DNA of 64,000 bases from Bacillus crepusculi (GCF_014764715.1 NZ_JACXXE010000003.1:248001-312000); one strand, 5' to 3'; numbered from the stretch's first letter, positions 8,141 through 16,975 are shown. Notes: generated from the sequence alone by a model not told the origin. Made by a program: numbers and translations.

Positions 8141-9643
8141 TCAATATTGCTTGATATCAAACATCAAAATATTTTGGTACACCACATAATCTTTCTTACT
8201 TGTGAAAGGTCCTTTATTGTGTTCATCATTGATTTCATAGAAATTCATTCCGATTCCAAAGCTTCTTTCTTTGTACCAGTTAAGAAAATCGTTGATTTCT
8301 TTCATTGAAAGCAAATAATCCTTTTGCAGTCCGTTTATCATAGTAATTGAAAGTATACCTTTTGTTGATTCTTCACCAGGATTTGTTCCGTCTTGATCCT
8401 TTGGTTCTTCCGTTGACCCATCACCAGGCTTCGTTCCGTCCTGATCTTTTGGTTCTTCCGTTGTGCCATCACCAGGATTTGTTCCGTCCTGATCTTTTGG
8501 TTCTTCCGTTGTGCCATCACCAGGATTTGTTCCGTCCTGATCTTTTGGTTCTTCCGTTGTGCCATCACCAGGATTTGTTCCGTCCTGATCTTTTGGTTCT
8601 TCGGCTGACCCATCATCTGGCTTTTTTTCATCTTCAGCAATTTGTAAGTCATTTATTGAGATAGAAATTACTGATTTAAAGTCATTTTTAACCGATTTGG
8701 AATGATAATATTCTTTAAAATTCCTCCCACCTATGATATATATCGTGCCGTCAAGTGTTACAGCACTTGATCCAACTCTAGCTTCAGGTAATTCGCTTAT
8801 ACTTTTTTTCACAGAATTAGAATCGACATCATAATACTGCGAATATGGTGATATTGGGCTGGATCTGTCATCGTCATACTGACCGCCCACCATAAACAAT
8901 TTTCCTTGATATGTTGTAAAAGCTGCCCCTAGTTGATAAAACTTCAACTTTGATTTCGTTTGTACCCATTGATTTGTTTCAATGTTATATTCATACACTT
9001 GGGCATTCTTGGAATTACTAACTGTTCTTTCTCCACCTGTGACATAAATTTTGTTGTTAATAACTTCTGACATAGACATACCAGTAAATTGCTGAGGAAA
9101 CATTTTCAATTGTTGCCATGTATCCGTTTTTGTATCATAACTATAAAAATTATGTTCTTGATAAGGACTTTTATTCGTTGCAAGAATATAAATCTTATCA
9201 TTTACAACACTCGCGCTTAAATCACCTTTTGTCACAGCTAGGTTTGGTATATTAATTGGTGTTTCTGACCATGTATCGGATTCTACATCATAAATATCAA
9301 TTGTTTTTGTGCTATCTTGATATGCTCCTCCTATGACATATACTTTTTTCCCTATCACCACTGCCGCACTATCTGTTCTTTCTCTTGGCATATCAGCTTT
9401 TGAGCTCCACTCATTTTTGTAAGGATCATACATGTAGGTATTTTTATTACTAGATGATTTTTCACTACTTCCCCCAAAAACAAAAATCTTCCCATCTACT
9501 ACTGCGGAGCTAGAATGAAGTCTCTCTTCCGGTAAGTCTGCCCGCTTCGTCCATCCATTTGTCTCAGCTGCATGAGCTTTTAACGGTAGAATTGTGACCA
9601 TCATAAAAATGGTTAAAAGCACTAAAAATAATCCTTTTTTCAT
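8141..9643 (-). CDS. Secreted Kelch-repeat protein with Pro/Asp repeats
   Basis: 500 residues. The signal peptide is MKKGLFLVLLTIFMMVTILP ending near AHAAE. At least five Kelch motifs follow (GKIFVFGG, KKVYVIGG, NKIYVTGG, GKLFMVGG, GTIYIIGG), consistent with an extracellular beta-propeller. Then come five exact-length 16-residue repeats (EEPKDQDGTNPGDG), probably a flexible linker. A C-terminal domain of about 75 residues (LSMKEINDFLNWY, NKGPFTSKKDYVVYQNILMF) resembles one I remember at the end of other Bacillus surface propeller proteins. No LPxTG anchor is visible. The start is the ATG at 9643 with GGAGG upstream; the frame opens earlier without a ribosome site. Role unknown, perhaps adhesion. 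Confidence 0.75.
   Translation of the reverse strand: MKKGLFLVLLTIFMMVTILPLKAHAAETNGWTKRADLPEERLHSSSAVVDGKIFVFGGSSEKSSSNKNTYMYDPYKNEWSSKADMPRERTDSAAVVIGKKVYVIGGAYQDSTKTIDIYDVESDTWSETPINIPNLAVTKGDLSASVVNDKIYILATNKSPYQEHNFYSYDTKTDTWQQLKMFPQQFTGMSMSEVINNKIYVTGGERTVSNSKNAQVYEYNIETNQWVQTKSKLKFYQLGAAFTTYQGKLFMVGGQYDDDRSSPISPYSQYYDVDSNSVKKSISELPEARVGSSAVTLDGTIYIIGGRNFKEYYHSKSVKNDFKSVISISINDLQIAEDEKKPDDGSAEEPKDQDGTNPGDGTTEEPKDQDGTNPGDGTTEEPKDQDGTNPGDGTTEEPKDQDGTKPGDGSTEEPKDQDGTNPGEESTKGILSITMINGLQKDYLLSMKEINDFLNWYKERSFGIGMNFYEINDEHNKGPFTSKKDYVVYQNILMFDIKQY
8381..8620 (-). repeat. Five tandem 48-bp repeats inside the Kelch gene
   Basis: Exactly five 48-bp units, each encoding a 16-residue Pro/Glu/Asp/Gly repeat. 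The inner units are almost identical, so copy number is likely to vary between strains. Confidence 0.9.
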
Positions 9644-9759
9644 CGTTTCTTTCCTCCATATCTTAAATATCCCTCCTTTTATCGACATATTTGTAATAAA
9701 ATTTAATTTATTATTATACACCAGAATGAATATCTCCAAAGTACATCTGCTATTTACCC

Positions 9760-10941
9760 TCACACATACATCACCGGTGTCGATACTTTAATAATCTTCC
9801 CACCTCGACGGTAAAATCTTGGAATGCGGCGGCTTAAGGTGGCGATGACTTCATAGTTAATTGTATTGAGCATTTCGGCAATTTCATCAACAGAAATTTC
9901 CCCGCCCTTCTGGCGACCATAAATAACGACTTCCTCCCCTTGCTTTGCCTTCATTTCTCCTAAACTGATCATGGTCATATCCATCGTGACTCGCCCCACA
10001 ATCGGCATTCGTTTTCCGCGGAAAAGCATAAATCCTCGATTTGATAAAGCTCGAGAGTACCCATCCGCGTAACCAATTGGTATGGTCGCAATGACCTCAT
10101 CAGGCTTTGCCACATAGGTGGCACCATAGCTGACGGTTCTAGGCTCTGTCACCATTTCCTTCACAAAAGCAATTCTCGCCTTTAAACTAAGTGCAGGCTC
10201 TAGTTGTACAGTATCTAAGCTTTCAATGTATTGCGAGGGATATAGTCCATAAAGCCCGATGCCAAGCCGGATCATATCAGCACTAAATTCAGGAAACGCA
10301 ATGGAAGCCGCTGTATTGTTCATATGTACAGTGGGCAGCGTAATGCCTTGTTTTTTTAAGAACCGAAGAAAATCAATAAAAATGCTGTGCTGTAGCAGCG
10401 TGAAATCGGGGTCTGACTCATCCGCAGTAGAGAAATGCGTAAAAATGCCGTCCCATCTGAGGTTTTCGCTCTTTTCAAGGGCCTTAACGACATCTAACAG
10501 CTCTTCCTTCGTCCTTACACCTAGTCGTCCCATCCCTGTGTCGACATTGACATGAATCCCAAGCTGGTGCTGACTTTCATCTTCCCCTAAAATCTCATTT
10601 GCTTGAATGATCCAGTCTTCACGAAGGCCGGATAGGTCAATTCTCCATGTTGCAGCCTTTTTCACACAATCGAGCGGTGTAAATCCAAGGACTAGAATAG
10701 GCGCTTCAATGTTCGCTCTTCGCAATACAATCCCTTCTTCCAAGCTGGCAACCGCCAGCTCCGTTGCACCGCTTTCCAGTGCCTGTCGTGCTACCTCCAC
10801 TGAGCCATGTCCATAAGCATTCGCTTTCACGACAGCCATGATCTTACTTTTCCTCGGAATATGCGCTTGAATGGCTTGGATATTTCTCTTAATCGCATCA
10901 AGATTCACTTCGATCCAGACTTCCCGGCAAAGCTTTTTCAT
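9760..10941 (-). CDS. alr: Alanine racemase
   Basis: 393-residue PLP enzyme interconverting L- and D-alanine for peptidoglycan. The PLP lysine lies in AVVKANAYGHG near residue 40. The second catalytic tyrosine lies in TVSYGATYVA, followed by IPIGYADGYSR and the GRVTMDM motif of the C-terminal domain. GGAGG lies upstream of the ATG. It is monocistronic. B. subtilis has two such enzymes, the vegetative Alr and the spore-associated YncD; the length suits either, and I cannot decide which is closer. Confidence 0.92.
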   Translation of the reverse strand: MKKLCREVWIEVNLDAIKRNIQAIQAHIPRKSKIMAVVKANAYGHGSVEVARQALESGATELAVASLEEGIVLRRANIEAPILVLGFTPLDCVKKAATWRIDLSGLREDWIIQANEILGEDESQHQLGIHVNVDTGMGRLGVRTKEELLDVVKALEKSENLRWDGIFTHFSTADESDPDFTLLQHSIFIDFLRFLKKQGITLPTVHMNNTAASIAFPEFSADMIRLGIGLYGLYPSQYIESLDTVQLEPALSLKARIAFVKEMVTEPRTVSYGATYVAKPDEVIATIPIGYADGYSRALSNRGFMLFRGKRMPIVGRVTMDMTMISLGEMKAKQGEEVVIYGRQKGGEISVDEIAEMLNTINYEVIATLSRRIPRFYRRGGKIIKVSTPVMYV

Positions 10942-11200
10942 TTATTTTTCCTCCTGATACATTTAATCATTCCTTGATCAATGTTCTCTTTCACGTAGTC
11001 TATCTTTATTCATTTTTAAGGAAAAACATTCAAGACACATCAGAACAAAAATACATATGATTACTAAATATGTATAAATTATGAATTTTAAATCTTTTAT
11101 ACAATATTTGACATTTTTTTCTTTCTCCATTTGCTATTCTTATAAGTATCTATTAAACATTGTTTTAATAGAAGAATATAAGGAAAAGGGAGATGTTTTG

Positions 11201-11464
11201 ATGATTAAGGGGAAAATGAAAAAAATAGTGGGAGCTGCTATATTCACTGGTGCTTTAATGTTCTCTGCAATTCCTGCTGATGCAGCTGCGAATCTAATCC
11301 CAATTAGGGACAAGTATGATGGTTATCAATATCAATGGAATGGCTACAATAGCAGAGGAGTAGCAACCGTCACCGTTTTCTCTAGAGATTCGAATGGTAA
11401 GTCTTACTCTAATACCTATGAATGTGTCACTGTTATAAGCGGTACTTGTTACGTTTACGAGTAA
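11201..11464 (+). CDS. Small secreted protein with two cysteines (87 aa)
   Basis: The signal peptide (KKIVGAAIFTGALMFS, cleavage near ADA-AA) leaves a mature chain of about 58 residues, rich in Tyr, Asn and Ser. The only two cysteines are seven residues apart at the C-terminus (CVTVISGTC), so a small disulfide loop is likely. The ATG at 11201 has GGGAG eight bases upstream; the longer frame from 11081 lacks one. A TTGACA at about 11107 may be a -35 element. A strong terminator follows directly. I do not recognise the family. A secreted antimicrobial or surface peptide is possible but unsupported by homology. Confidence 0.65.
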   Translation: MIKGKMKKIVGAAIFTGALMFSAIPADAAANLIPIRDKYDGYQYQWNGYNSRGVATVTVFSRDSNGKSYSNTYECVTVISGTCYVYE

Positions 11465-11480
11465 TGTAAAGAATGCAAAT

Positions 11481-11520
11481 AAATCTGCCCCATTTGATTG
11501 CTGGGGCAGATTTCACTTTT
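11481..11520 (+). terminator. Rho-independent terminator
   Basis: Stem AAATCTGCCCC / GGGGCAGATTT (11 bp) downstream of the small secreted protein gene. Confidence 0.8.
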
Positions 11521-12083
11521 ATGCTTCACTTGCACAGAGGTTTCACATAAAGCTGTGACTCTTTTGCTAATCATTTTCATATCCTACACTTTTCATCTAT
11601 TCTTATGTCATGATAGACGTTTGGTTGACTGCATTCAGCATTGAATCGATATAATGATAAGCCTCATCGACTCTTTCTCGAACGACCACGTATTCAGCAC
11701 TATTTCTTCTAACAGGTAATCCAAAATGTATAAAGGTTAAGGTGATATTTGATTTCTCTTTGTCATTGACCGTTACTCTCGATTGAAGTGCCTCATCTAT
11801 TAAAAAAGTAAAATTCGTTTACATGTTTTTCTATTCACAGTATAGCGTGGCCCTCAATTCATACATGTTCATTTTTTCAACACGCAATGCTCATGTTGTG
11901 TTATCGCTTATTTTCTTGAGGAATGCGTCCACTAAAATCAACATTTATTGATATCTTCAGATAAATATGGTATTCGCAACTGCATGGCATCAATCGATTA
12001 TTTCCCTGGAAATCCCTCCATTGATTTAATTCCCACGCATGCAGCTATAGATTTATTCTCACATGACCGAAAGTCTTTAATAT
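11521..12083. other. Gene-free stretch with coding remnants
   Basis: No gene with a start and a ribosome site is visible. On the minus strand lies an open fragment of 71 codons, listed separately. On the plus strand an unbroken frame of about 50 codons (around 11936-12094) reads SIDYFPGNPSIDLIPTHAAI; it has protein-like composition but no start, so it may be another remnant or chance. The rest shows nothing I can interpret. Confidence 0.4.
11603..11818 (-). pseudogene. C-terminal fragment of an unidentified gene
   Basis: 71 sense codons between a TAA and a final TAA, with no plausible start codon or ribosome site. The composition is protein-like (NITLTFIHFGLPVRRNSAEY, then RERVDEAYHYIDSML) and all three codon positions look natural. 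It is probably the last third of a gene whose 5' part has been deleted. I do not recognise the family. Confidence 0.4.
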
Positions 12084-12392
12084 TTAACCGGTGAATGTTA
12101 CACTTTCAATTTTGTTCACATCTATTAAACTAATTGCAGTACCTCCTACCGAAGTTGGGTCATTAAAAAACACAATGCCCGCCGTTTGGTCATAAGTGAC
12201 AAAGCTACCTGGTCCATAAAAATAACCTGAATCACCGACGATACCGTGAGCAGTACCTGGTGTAAGTCCAGCAAAAAGCCCATTAAATTTCGATGAACTT
12301 GTTGTAGGGTCTGATGATTGATTATCACCAAAGCCTACACTGTGCGAGATGTTTATACCAAGAGCCGATAGATCCTTTGTTATATTTCCCAC
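12084..12392 (-). CDS. Unknown Gly/Ser-rich protein (102 aa)
   Basis: GTG start at 12392 with AAGGAGG seven bases upstream, so translation is likely. The protein has no cysteine, signal peptide or membrane segment. It alternates hydrophobic and Gly/Ser/Thr residues (GTAHGIVGDSGYFYGPGSFV), suggesting a beta-rich fold, and ends with an IDVNKIESVTF strand. I do not recognise it. It stands alone between remnants and a small membrane protein gene. Confidence 0.55.
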   Translation of the reverse strand: MGNITKDLSALGINISHSVGFGDNQSSDPTTSSSKFNGLFAGLTPGTAHGIVGDSGYFYGPGSFVTYDQTAGIVFFNDPTSVGGTAISLIDVNKIESVTFTG

Positions 12393-12608
12393 GATAATGC
12401 CTCCTTCTCTCTAATTTCCCCTTCTATTCCATACAGTCTATTCTCATCGAATTTTTTTGAATGAGCTTATAGTGGAGTTTTGCGGAAGAAAAATGAGATA
12501 CGGAGAACTTTTGAAGCTGCGTTGTTCCAGTATTAACTTATACTGCTTGCCTTCCATTCAAACATTTGCAGCAATTCTTGAATGTGTGCTTCATAAATGC
12601 ATCGTTAA

Positions 12609-12845
12609 CTATTGATTTTGATTAAAATTTTTAGCGATAAGAAAGTTGATAAAGGTAACAATCAAATAGAATATTGTCCCGAAAAACATACCGTTTAACA
12701 AGCTGATAAACAACATCTTACTAATCAGGACAACATAATAAGACACAGGTGTCCCTGGAAACACAGCCATATTAAACAAACAAATCATAAAGGTTAAAAC
12801 AAAAAATATGATGAAAACCCTTCGGAATAACTTTGATTTTAACAT
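12609..12845 (-). CDS. Small membrane protein (78 aa), unknown
   Basis: Two hydrophobic helices: residues 9-29 (FIIFFVLTFMICLFNMAVF) and about 37-70. A basic N-terminus (MLKSKLFRR) predicts both ends inside. GAGGAGGGG lies a few bases before the ATG. No family is recognised. Small two-helix proteins of this type often accompany transporters or act as immunity proteins, but nothing here links it to a partner. Confidence 0.5.
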   Translation of the reverse strand: MLKSKLFRRVFIIFFVLTFMICLFNMAVFPGTPVSYYVVLISKMLFISLLNGMFFGTIFYLIVTFINFLIAKNFNQNQ

Positions 12846-12890
12846 TTTATCCCCTCCTCATTCATGCAATATTTTCAAATTCATCCTTAA

Positions 12891-12922
12891 AACAAAAAGC
12901 CCCCTCTAGGGCTTTTTGTTTT
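12891..12922. terminator. Bidirectional terminator
   Basis: AACAAAAAGCCC / GGGCTTTTTGTT hairpin immediately after the rap remnant, with T-runs on both strands. Confidence 0.85.
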
Positions 12923-13678
12923 AAGCAGAATAACCGATACTTGCCGTATGGCCTCTCCTTACTTCATCATGAGTTGCAGTAACTTCAGACATAAAATAAC
13001 CAACAACACTTAAATGCTCGTACCCCTGCTCTCTAAATGCTCGAATCGAGTCATTAAAATGAGTAATTGCTTGTGCTAGTTCTTCGTTATGAAAATAACT
13101 CAACCCTAAATTATAGAGCGCTGATCCTTTTAATCGTTTTGTTGAGTTGTCTGCAGCTTTTTCTAATGCGTGTTCAAAATGGGGTATTGCTTTTTCGGGG
13201 CAGCCCATATCTATATAGTTTAATCCAATGACAAATGAACATTGTATTTCTCTTACTGTGTATGTATCTTTTTCTCGATAGCATTCTATCGCCTGTGCGA
13301 TATGGTGCATGGACATGTGGGTTTGTTTCATGTGGTAATAGATTTCAGCCATCTTGTAATTGAACTCGGCACGTTCAATATCATCACTTACAAGAGATAG
13401 CTTTTTTTCTGCACGCTTATAGAGGGTAATGGCATTTAGGTATTCATAGTTTTCAAATTCATGCATACCGTAGAAAAAATTGAAGTAGTACTCAAGTAAT
13501 CCTGTTAATTTCTCTTGATCCTTTTTTATCTTCATTGCTAGTTCTCTGAAGTTGGCTCGCTCTTTCCCATTTTCTAAAGGATTCAAGTAATCAAGCATTG
13601 ATTTGATTTACTCTTTATATGCTTCGGCGTCGGTACGTTCAATCTTTGAATATGATAATACCATTCATTGATTTTCAA
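12921..13678 (-). pseudogene. Decayed rap aspartate phosphatase gene, possibly fused to a phr tail
   Basis: The main frame (225 codons from 13598) has Rap TPR sequence (KMAEIYYHMKQTHMSMHHI, then ALYNLGLSYFHNEELAQAI). Upstream, in another frame from about 13678, lies the usual Rap N-terminus (LKINEWYYHIQRLNVP). The two frames are joined where about 30 codons are missing, compared with the intact rap at 21481-22569. The C-terminal third is also missing: TPR sequence runs into SEVTATHDEVRRGHTASIG and stops. RRGHT fits the xRGxT pattern of some Phr pentapeptides, so the end may be a residual phr gene fused in frame. The promoter region appears deleted too, since a ComA-like box lies only about 15 bases upstream. 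Confidence 0.75.
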
Positions 13679-13690
13679 ACCGACGTGTCG

Positions 13691-13710
13691 ACACCGAAAA
13701 GAAACCGCAA
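13691..13710 (-). promoter_or_regulatory. ComA-like box shared by both rap loci
   Basis: Minus strand TTGCGGTTTCTTTTCGGTGT, identical over 20 bases to the sequence at 22663-22682 upstream of the intact rap gene. It contains the ComA half-site TTGCGG and a downstream TTTCGG-like element. Many rap-phr cassettes are ComA-activated; here this is inferred. Confidence 0.5.
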
Positions 13711-13754
13711 AAAACCCTATAAAGGGCCCCGTGAATGATAAGATAAAAAGACTT

Positions 13755-14174
13755 CTATTCATAAATAAGTACCCAGTATTCCGCCCCAGGTTCTCCTTCT
13801 TCTACAACAGCCTTCCACCCTTTTTTTTGATAAAAGGATAAAGCTTTGTGATTTTTGGAGACACATTTGAGGGTGACAGGTGTTCCCAAAACTTTTATAG
13901 CTTGTTTGAGCAGCAGATCACCAGCTCCTTGACCAGCAGCTTCTGGATGTACAAACAAGAGGTGAATAAAACGATCTGGTACATATAGAGAAATGAATCC
14001 AAGGATTTTATTGTTCTCTTCAACTAAGAAAATTTGCTCTTCCTGCGTATCTTGATCAAAATCTTGCAGATTGAGTTCTTCTGGATTGAGCCAGTGAAAG
14101 CTCTGGCGTCGGGATTCTAAATAGATTTGTCTTAATTCTGGATAATCTTCTATGCTTGCTTCTCTAATCAACAT
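13755..14174 (-). CDS. GNAT family acetyltransferase
   Basis: 139 residues with the GNAT layout: an N-terminal IREASIEDYPELRQIY and an acetyl-CoA loop near residues 75-90 (LLFVHPEAAGQGAGDLLLKQ). The motif-B region LKCVSKNHKALSFYQKKGWK is followed by the closing strand. An AGGGGATG-like ribosome site precedes the ATG. The substrate is unknown; sequences of this type acetylate small molecules or proteins. It is monocistronic. Confidence 0.75.
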   Translation of the reverse strand: MLIREASIEDYPELRQIYLESRRQSFHWLNPEELNLQDFDQDTQEEQIFLVEENNKILGFISLYVPDRFIHLLFVHPEAAGQGAGDLLLKQAIKVLGTPVTLKCVSKNHKALSFYQKKGWKAVVEEGEPGAEYWVLIYE

Positions 14175-14278
14175 CGCAACATCCCCTATGTTTTTTATTT
14201 GAATGTTAATTCGCCTCTAGAACGCGTTTCGCCTGTATTATGCCTGCCAGTAACAATTGATCACTGAACTGCGAATCA

Positions 14279-15595
14279 TTGACAGCTCGTGCAAGAGCGA
14301 TTGTAGAGCGTGATCAGTTGGGGGGAGTATGCACCCATGTAGGTTGTATCCCTTCTAAGGCACTAATTGCAGAAGCAGAGCGTTTCAAACTCCGCACACA
14401 ATTGGGGGTTTTTCAAGAAGGCGATTCTTTCAAGGAAGCTCAAGTGTTCAAAAAAGCTGTTGTGAAAAAACAAGCTGGAGGCGTCCAGTTTTTGTTAAAG
14501 TCAGCGGGAGTTACAATTCTAGAAGGCGAAGCAAGCTTGATCGATCAACATACAGCGGCGATTCAACATTCCGAAAAAGGTGAAAAGCGTATCACTTTCA
14601 AACATCTTATACTAGCAACCGGTTCCCGCCCAATTGAAATTAGATCACTCCCTTTCGGAGGTCGTATATTGTCTTCTACTGAAGCTCTATCTCTTCGCGA
14701 GATTCCTAAAAATCTTGTAGTAGTTGGGGGTGGTTATATTGGGGTTGAACTAGGACAGATGTTTGCAAGGTTTGGAACGAAAGTCACCATTCTGGAAGGC
14801 GGTGAACAAGTATTGCCTGGCTTTGAAAGTGAACTTGTCTCGCCTGTCGTTCGTCAACTGAAAGAAGATGAAATCACGCTGATTACAGGAGCAAACGTCA
14901 CAGGTGCCGATCAGCATACAAACGGAATAGATCTTCATTATGAGAAGCAGGAAGTGCGCTACACGGTGAATGCGGAATATGCACTGATTACTGTAGGAAG
15001 GAAACCGAATACAGATGGAGCATTAGGTCTTGATTCTACCGGGTTGTCCATGACCTCTCAAGGACTGATTGAAATTGATGAACAATGCAGAACATCAATT
15101 CCGCATATTTATGCCATTGGTGATATCATTCATGGTCCTGCTCTCGCTCATAAAGCTTCCTATGAAGCGAAAGTTGCAGCAGAAGCTATCGCCGGTAAAC
15201 CTTCAATGATAGATTATAAAGCGATCCCACTTGTTGTTTTTTCCAGCCCGGAATTGGCCGGTGTTGGACTGAGTGAAACTGATTGCAAGCTAAAATCCAT
15301 TCCATTTGTCATTGGTAAAGCGCTGTTCTCTATTAATGGTAAAGCGCTATCATTAAAAGAACCAGAAGGTTTTGTGAAGATTGTAGCCCATGCTGAATCT
15401 GGTCTTATTTTAGGCGCACAAATCGTAGGTGCTGAAGCATCTACTCTTATATCAGAACTTTCTCTCTCTATTGAAATTGGCGCTACAGTAGAAGATGTAT
15501 CAATGACAATTCATCCTCACCCAACGTTAGGTGAAATCATCATGGAAGCCGCAGAAATGGCCAGCCATAAAGTTGAAAGGTATCTTGCACGATAA
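14279..15595 (+). pseudogene. N-terminally truncated dihydrolipoyl dehydrogenase
   Basis: 438 codons of pyridine-nucleotide disulfide oxidoreductase. The redox pair C18-x4-C23 (GGVCTHVGCIPSK) is present, as are the NAD-binding VVVGGGYIGVELGQMFARFG, the second FAD motif HIYAIGDIIHG and the C-terminal TIHPHPTLGE. The first 30-35 residues, which should carry the FAD-binding GxGxxG, are absent. The opening LTARARAIVERDQ looks like the end of that region with codons deleted. The only start is a TTG with no ribosome site. No E1 or E2 partners are nearby. It is most likely a dead gene; the rest of the frame is intact, so the damage is recent. Confidence 0.75.
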
Positions 15596-15690
15596 AAAAT
15601 GGTTTCGAGTGCAGTTTCTAAAAATAAAGCAGCATAATCGTCATAAGCCTATTTTGAAAATAGGCTGTGGCGATTTCATTTGATCGATCT

Positions 15691-16851
15691 TTAATTGGGG
15701 TCTACTTTGCGTTGTTTTCCGAGATTCATAGACAACTGAACGCCAATCATCAGCATGACGATGACGAGCATAGCAACAATGGAAGCATAAAAATGACCGC
15801 TTATATCGAAAACAAGACCGATGAAAAACGGACCGAATCCTCCCATGATGTAACCGCCCATCTGCGACATCGCAGACCATGTTCCGGCTTCCTCCGGAGT
15901 ACTCGTCTCCATAATCGGGAGCATAAGGGCTAAAGGAAATAATCCACCGGCACCCATACCTAGGAAAATGACGGCTGGCAGGATCGGCATTGGAAGTAGA
16001 AGAAAAATGAGACCAATCAGCTCTGACATGCTGCATAAAACCAGAAATAATTTCGGTTTTCCTAAACGAGTGACGACCCCCGGAACGAGAAGCGCCACGG
16101 GAATCTGAATAAGCGTAAATATCGTAAGCAGCAAGGCGGCATATTGCGGACTATTACCAAAACTAAGAGCAATCGGTGAAATCCACGCTGTTAACGAATA
16201 GAACATGCTGGACATAAAGCCAAAAAACAAAGTGAACTGAATAGCCTTTTTGTTTCGCAGCGGCAACCTTAGAGGCAAGGCGGCATGATCAGCCTGTTGT
16301 TTTTTCCGAGCAAGACCGAGCCATAAAACCAGTGCAATGACTCCTAAAACCGCCCAGCAAGACAGGGCTAACGGCAGGTTATGCTCACTGCGAAGGTAAA
16401 TCGGAATGGTAAAGCCAGAAGCAAGGGCTGCCCCAATCGTCATCGAAATAGAATACACACTGACAATTCCCGGACTCTTCGGAAAATACTTTTTAATAAA
16501 ACTAGACAACAATGGTCCTGCAAAGCTAATTCCAACTCCTCCTGCAAATGCAGTGATAAGAAGGATGGCAACCGTTTGACTTGTACCACGTAGTCCAGTC
16601 GCTATTGTAATGAGAAGAATCGAGAAAAAAAGGGTCCTCTCTAAACCAAACCGGCGGCTTAGTTTGGTTGCTACAGGTGCAAACACTCCCATACACAAGA
16701 CCGGCAAAGTGGTTAAAAGACTTGCCGTTAGTGCACTAACACCAAGGTCTGATTGGATCATGCTCATCATAGAAGCTACGGATGTAATAATTGGGCGCAA
16801 GTTTAAGGCTGCTAAAAATAAAGCGGCTAAATAAAATATTTTTTTCATCAA
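15691..16851 (-). CDS. MFS transporter, CynX/NimT type
   Basis: 386 residues with about 12 hydrophobic segments. The start is typical of the CynX/NimT/YycB branch (LAALNLRPIITSVASMMS), with the loop motif APVATKLSRRFGLERT after helix 2. Members handle cyanate, nitroimidazoles or unknown compounds; the substrate here cannot be named. It is divergent from a LysR regulator across a 124-bp gap containing two dyads, the usual arrangement for a regulator-controlled transporter. Confidence 0.85.
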   Translation of the reverse strand: MMKKIFYLAALFLAALNLRPIITSVASMMSMIQSDLGVSALTASLLTTLPVLCMGVFAPVATKLSRRFGLERTLFFSILLITIATGLRGTSQTVAILLITAFAGGVGISFAGPLLSSFIKKYFPKSPGIVSVYSISMTIGAALASGFTIPIYLRSEHNLPLALSCWAVLGVIALVLWLGLARKKQQADHAALPLRLPLRNKKAIQFTLFFGFMSSMFYSLTAWISPIALSFGNSPQYAALLLTIFTLIQIPVALLVPGVVTRLGKPKLFLVLCSMSELIGLIFLLLPMPILPAVIFLGMGAGGLFPLALMLPIMETSTPEEAGTWSAMSQMGGYIMGGFGPFFIGLVFDISGHFYASIVAMLVIVMLMIGVQLSMNLGKQRKVDPN

Positions 16852-16917
16852 TACTCTTCTTCCTCTCTCATCGTGTTGAGGTTACTTTGAGTATAAATCT
16901 GCCGCATCCATTGTTCA

Positions 16918-16933
16918 ATACAATAATTCGTAT
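16918..16933. promoter_or_regulatory. Candidate LysR operator
   Basis: Dyad ATAC-N8-GTAT in the divergent MFS/LysR gap, of the T-N11-A kind used by LysR proteins. It overlaps the likely promoter area of both genes. Confidence 0.45.
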
Positions 16934-16937
16934 TATG

Positions 16938-16958
16938 ATGATAGAAAAAGACTATCAT
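16938..16958. promoter_or_regulatory. Second dyad upstream of lysR
   Basis: Perfect 7-bp inverted repeat ATGATAG-AAAAAGA-CTATCAT, ending 17 bases before the regulator's ATG. It could be an autoregulatory site or a leader hairpin. Confidence 0.4.
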
Positions 16959-16975
16959 TTATGAAAGGATGACAT

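Noticed and set aside
8375-8625. Short tandem repeats considered as a CRISPR array
   Set aside because: The 48-bp units are contiguous with no spacers and encode an in-frame peptide repeat. No cas genes are present anywhere in the window.
8338-8664. Long repetitive frames on both strands inside the Kelch gene
   Set aside because: They are shadows of the 48-bp repeats; only the reading frame with signal peptide, Kelch motifs and ribosome site is credible.
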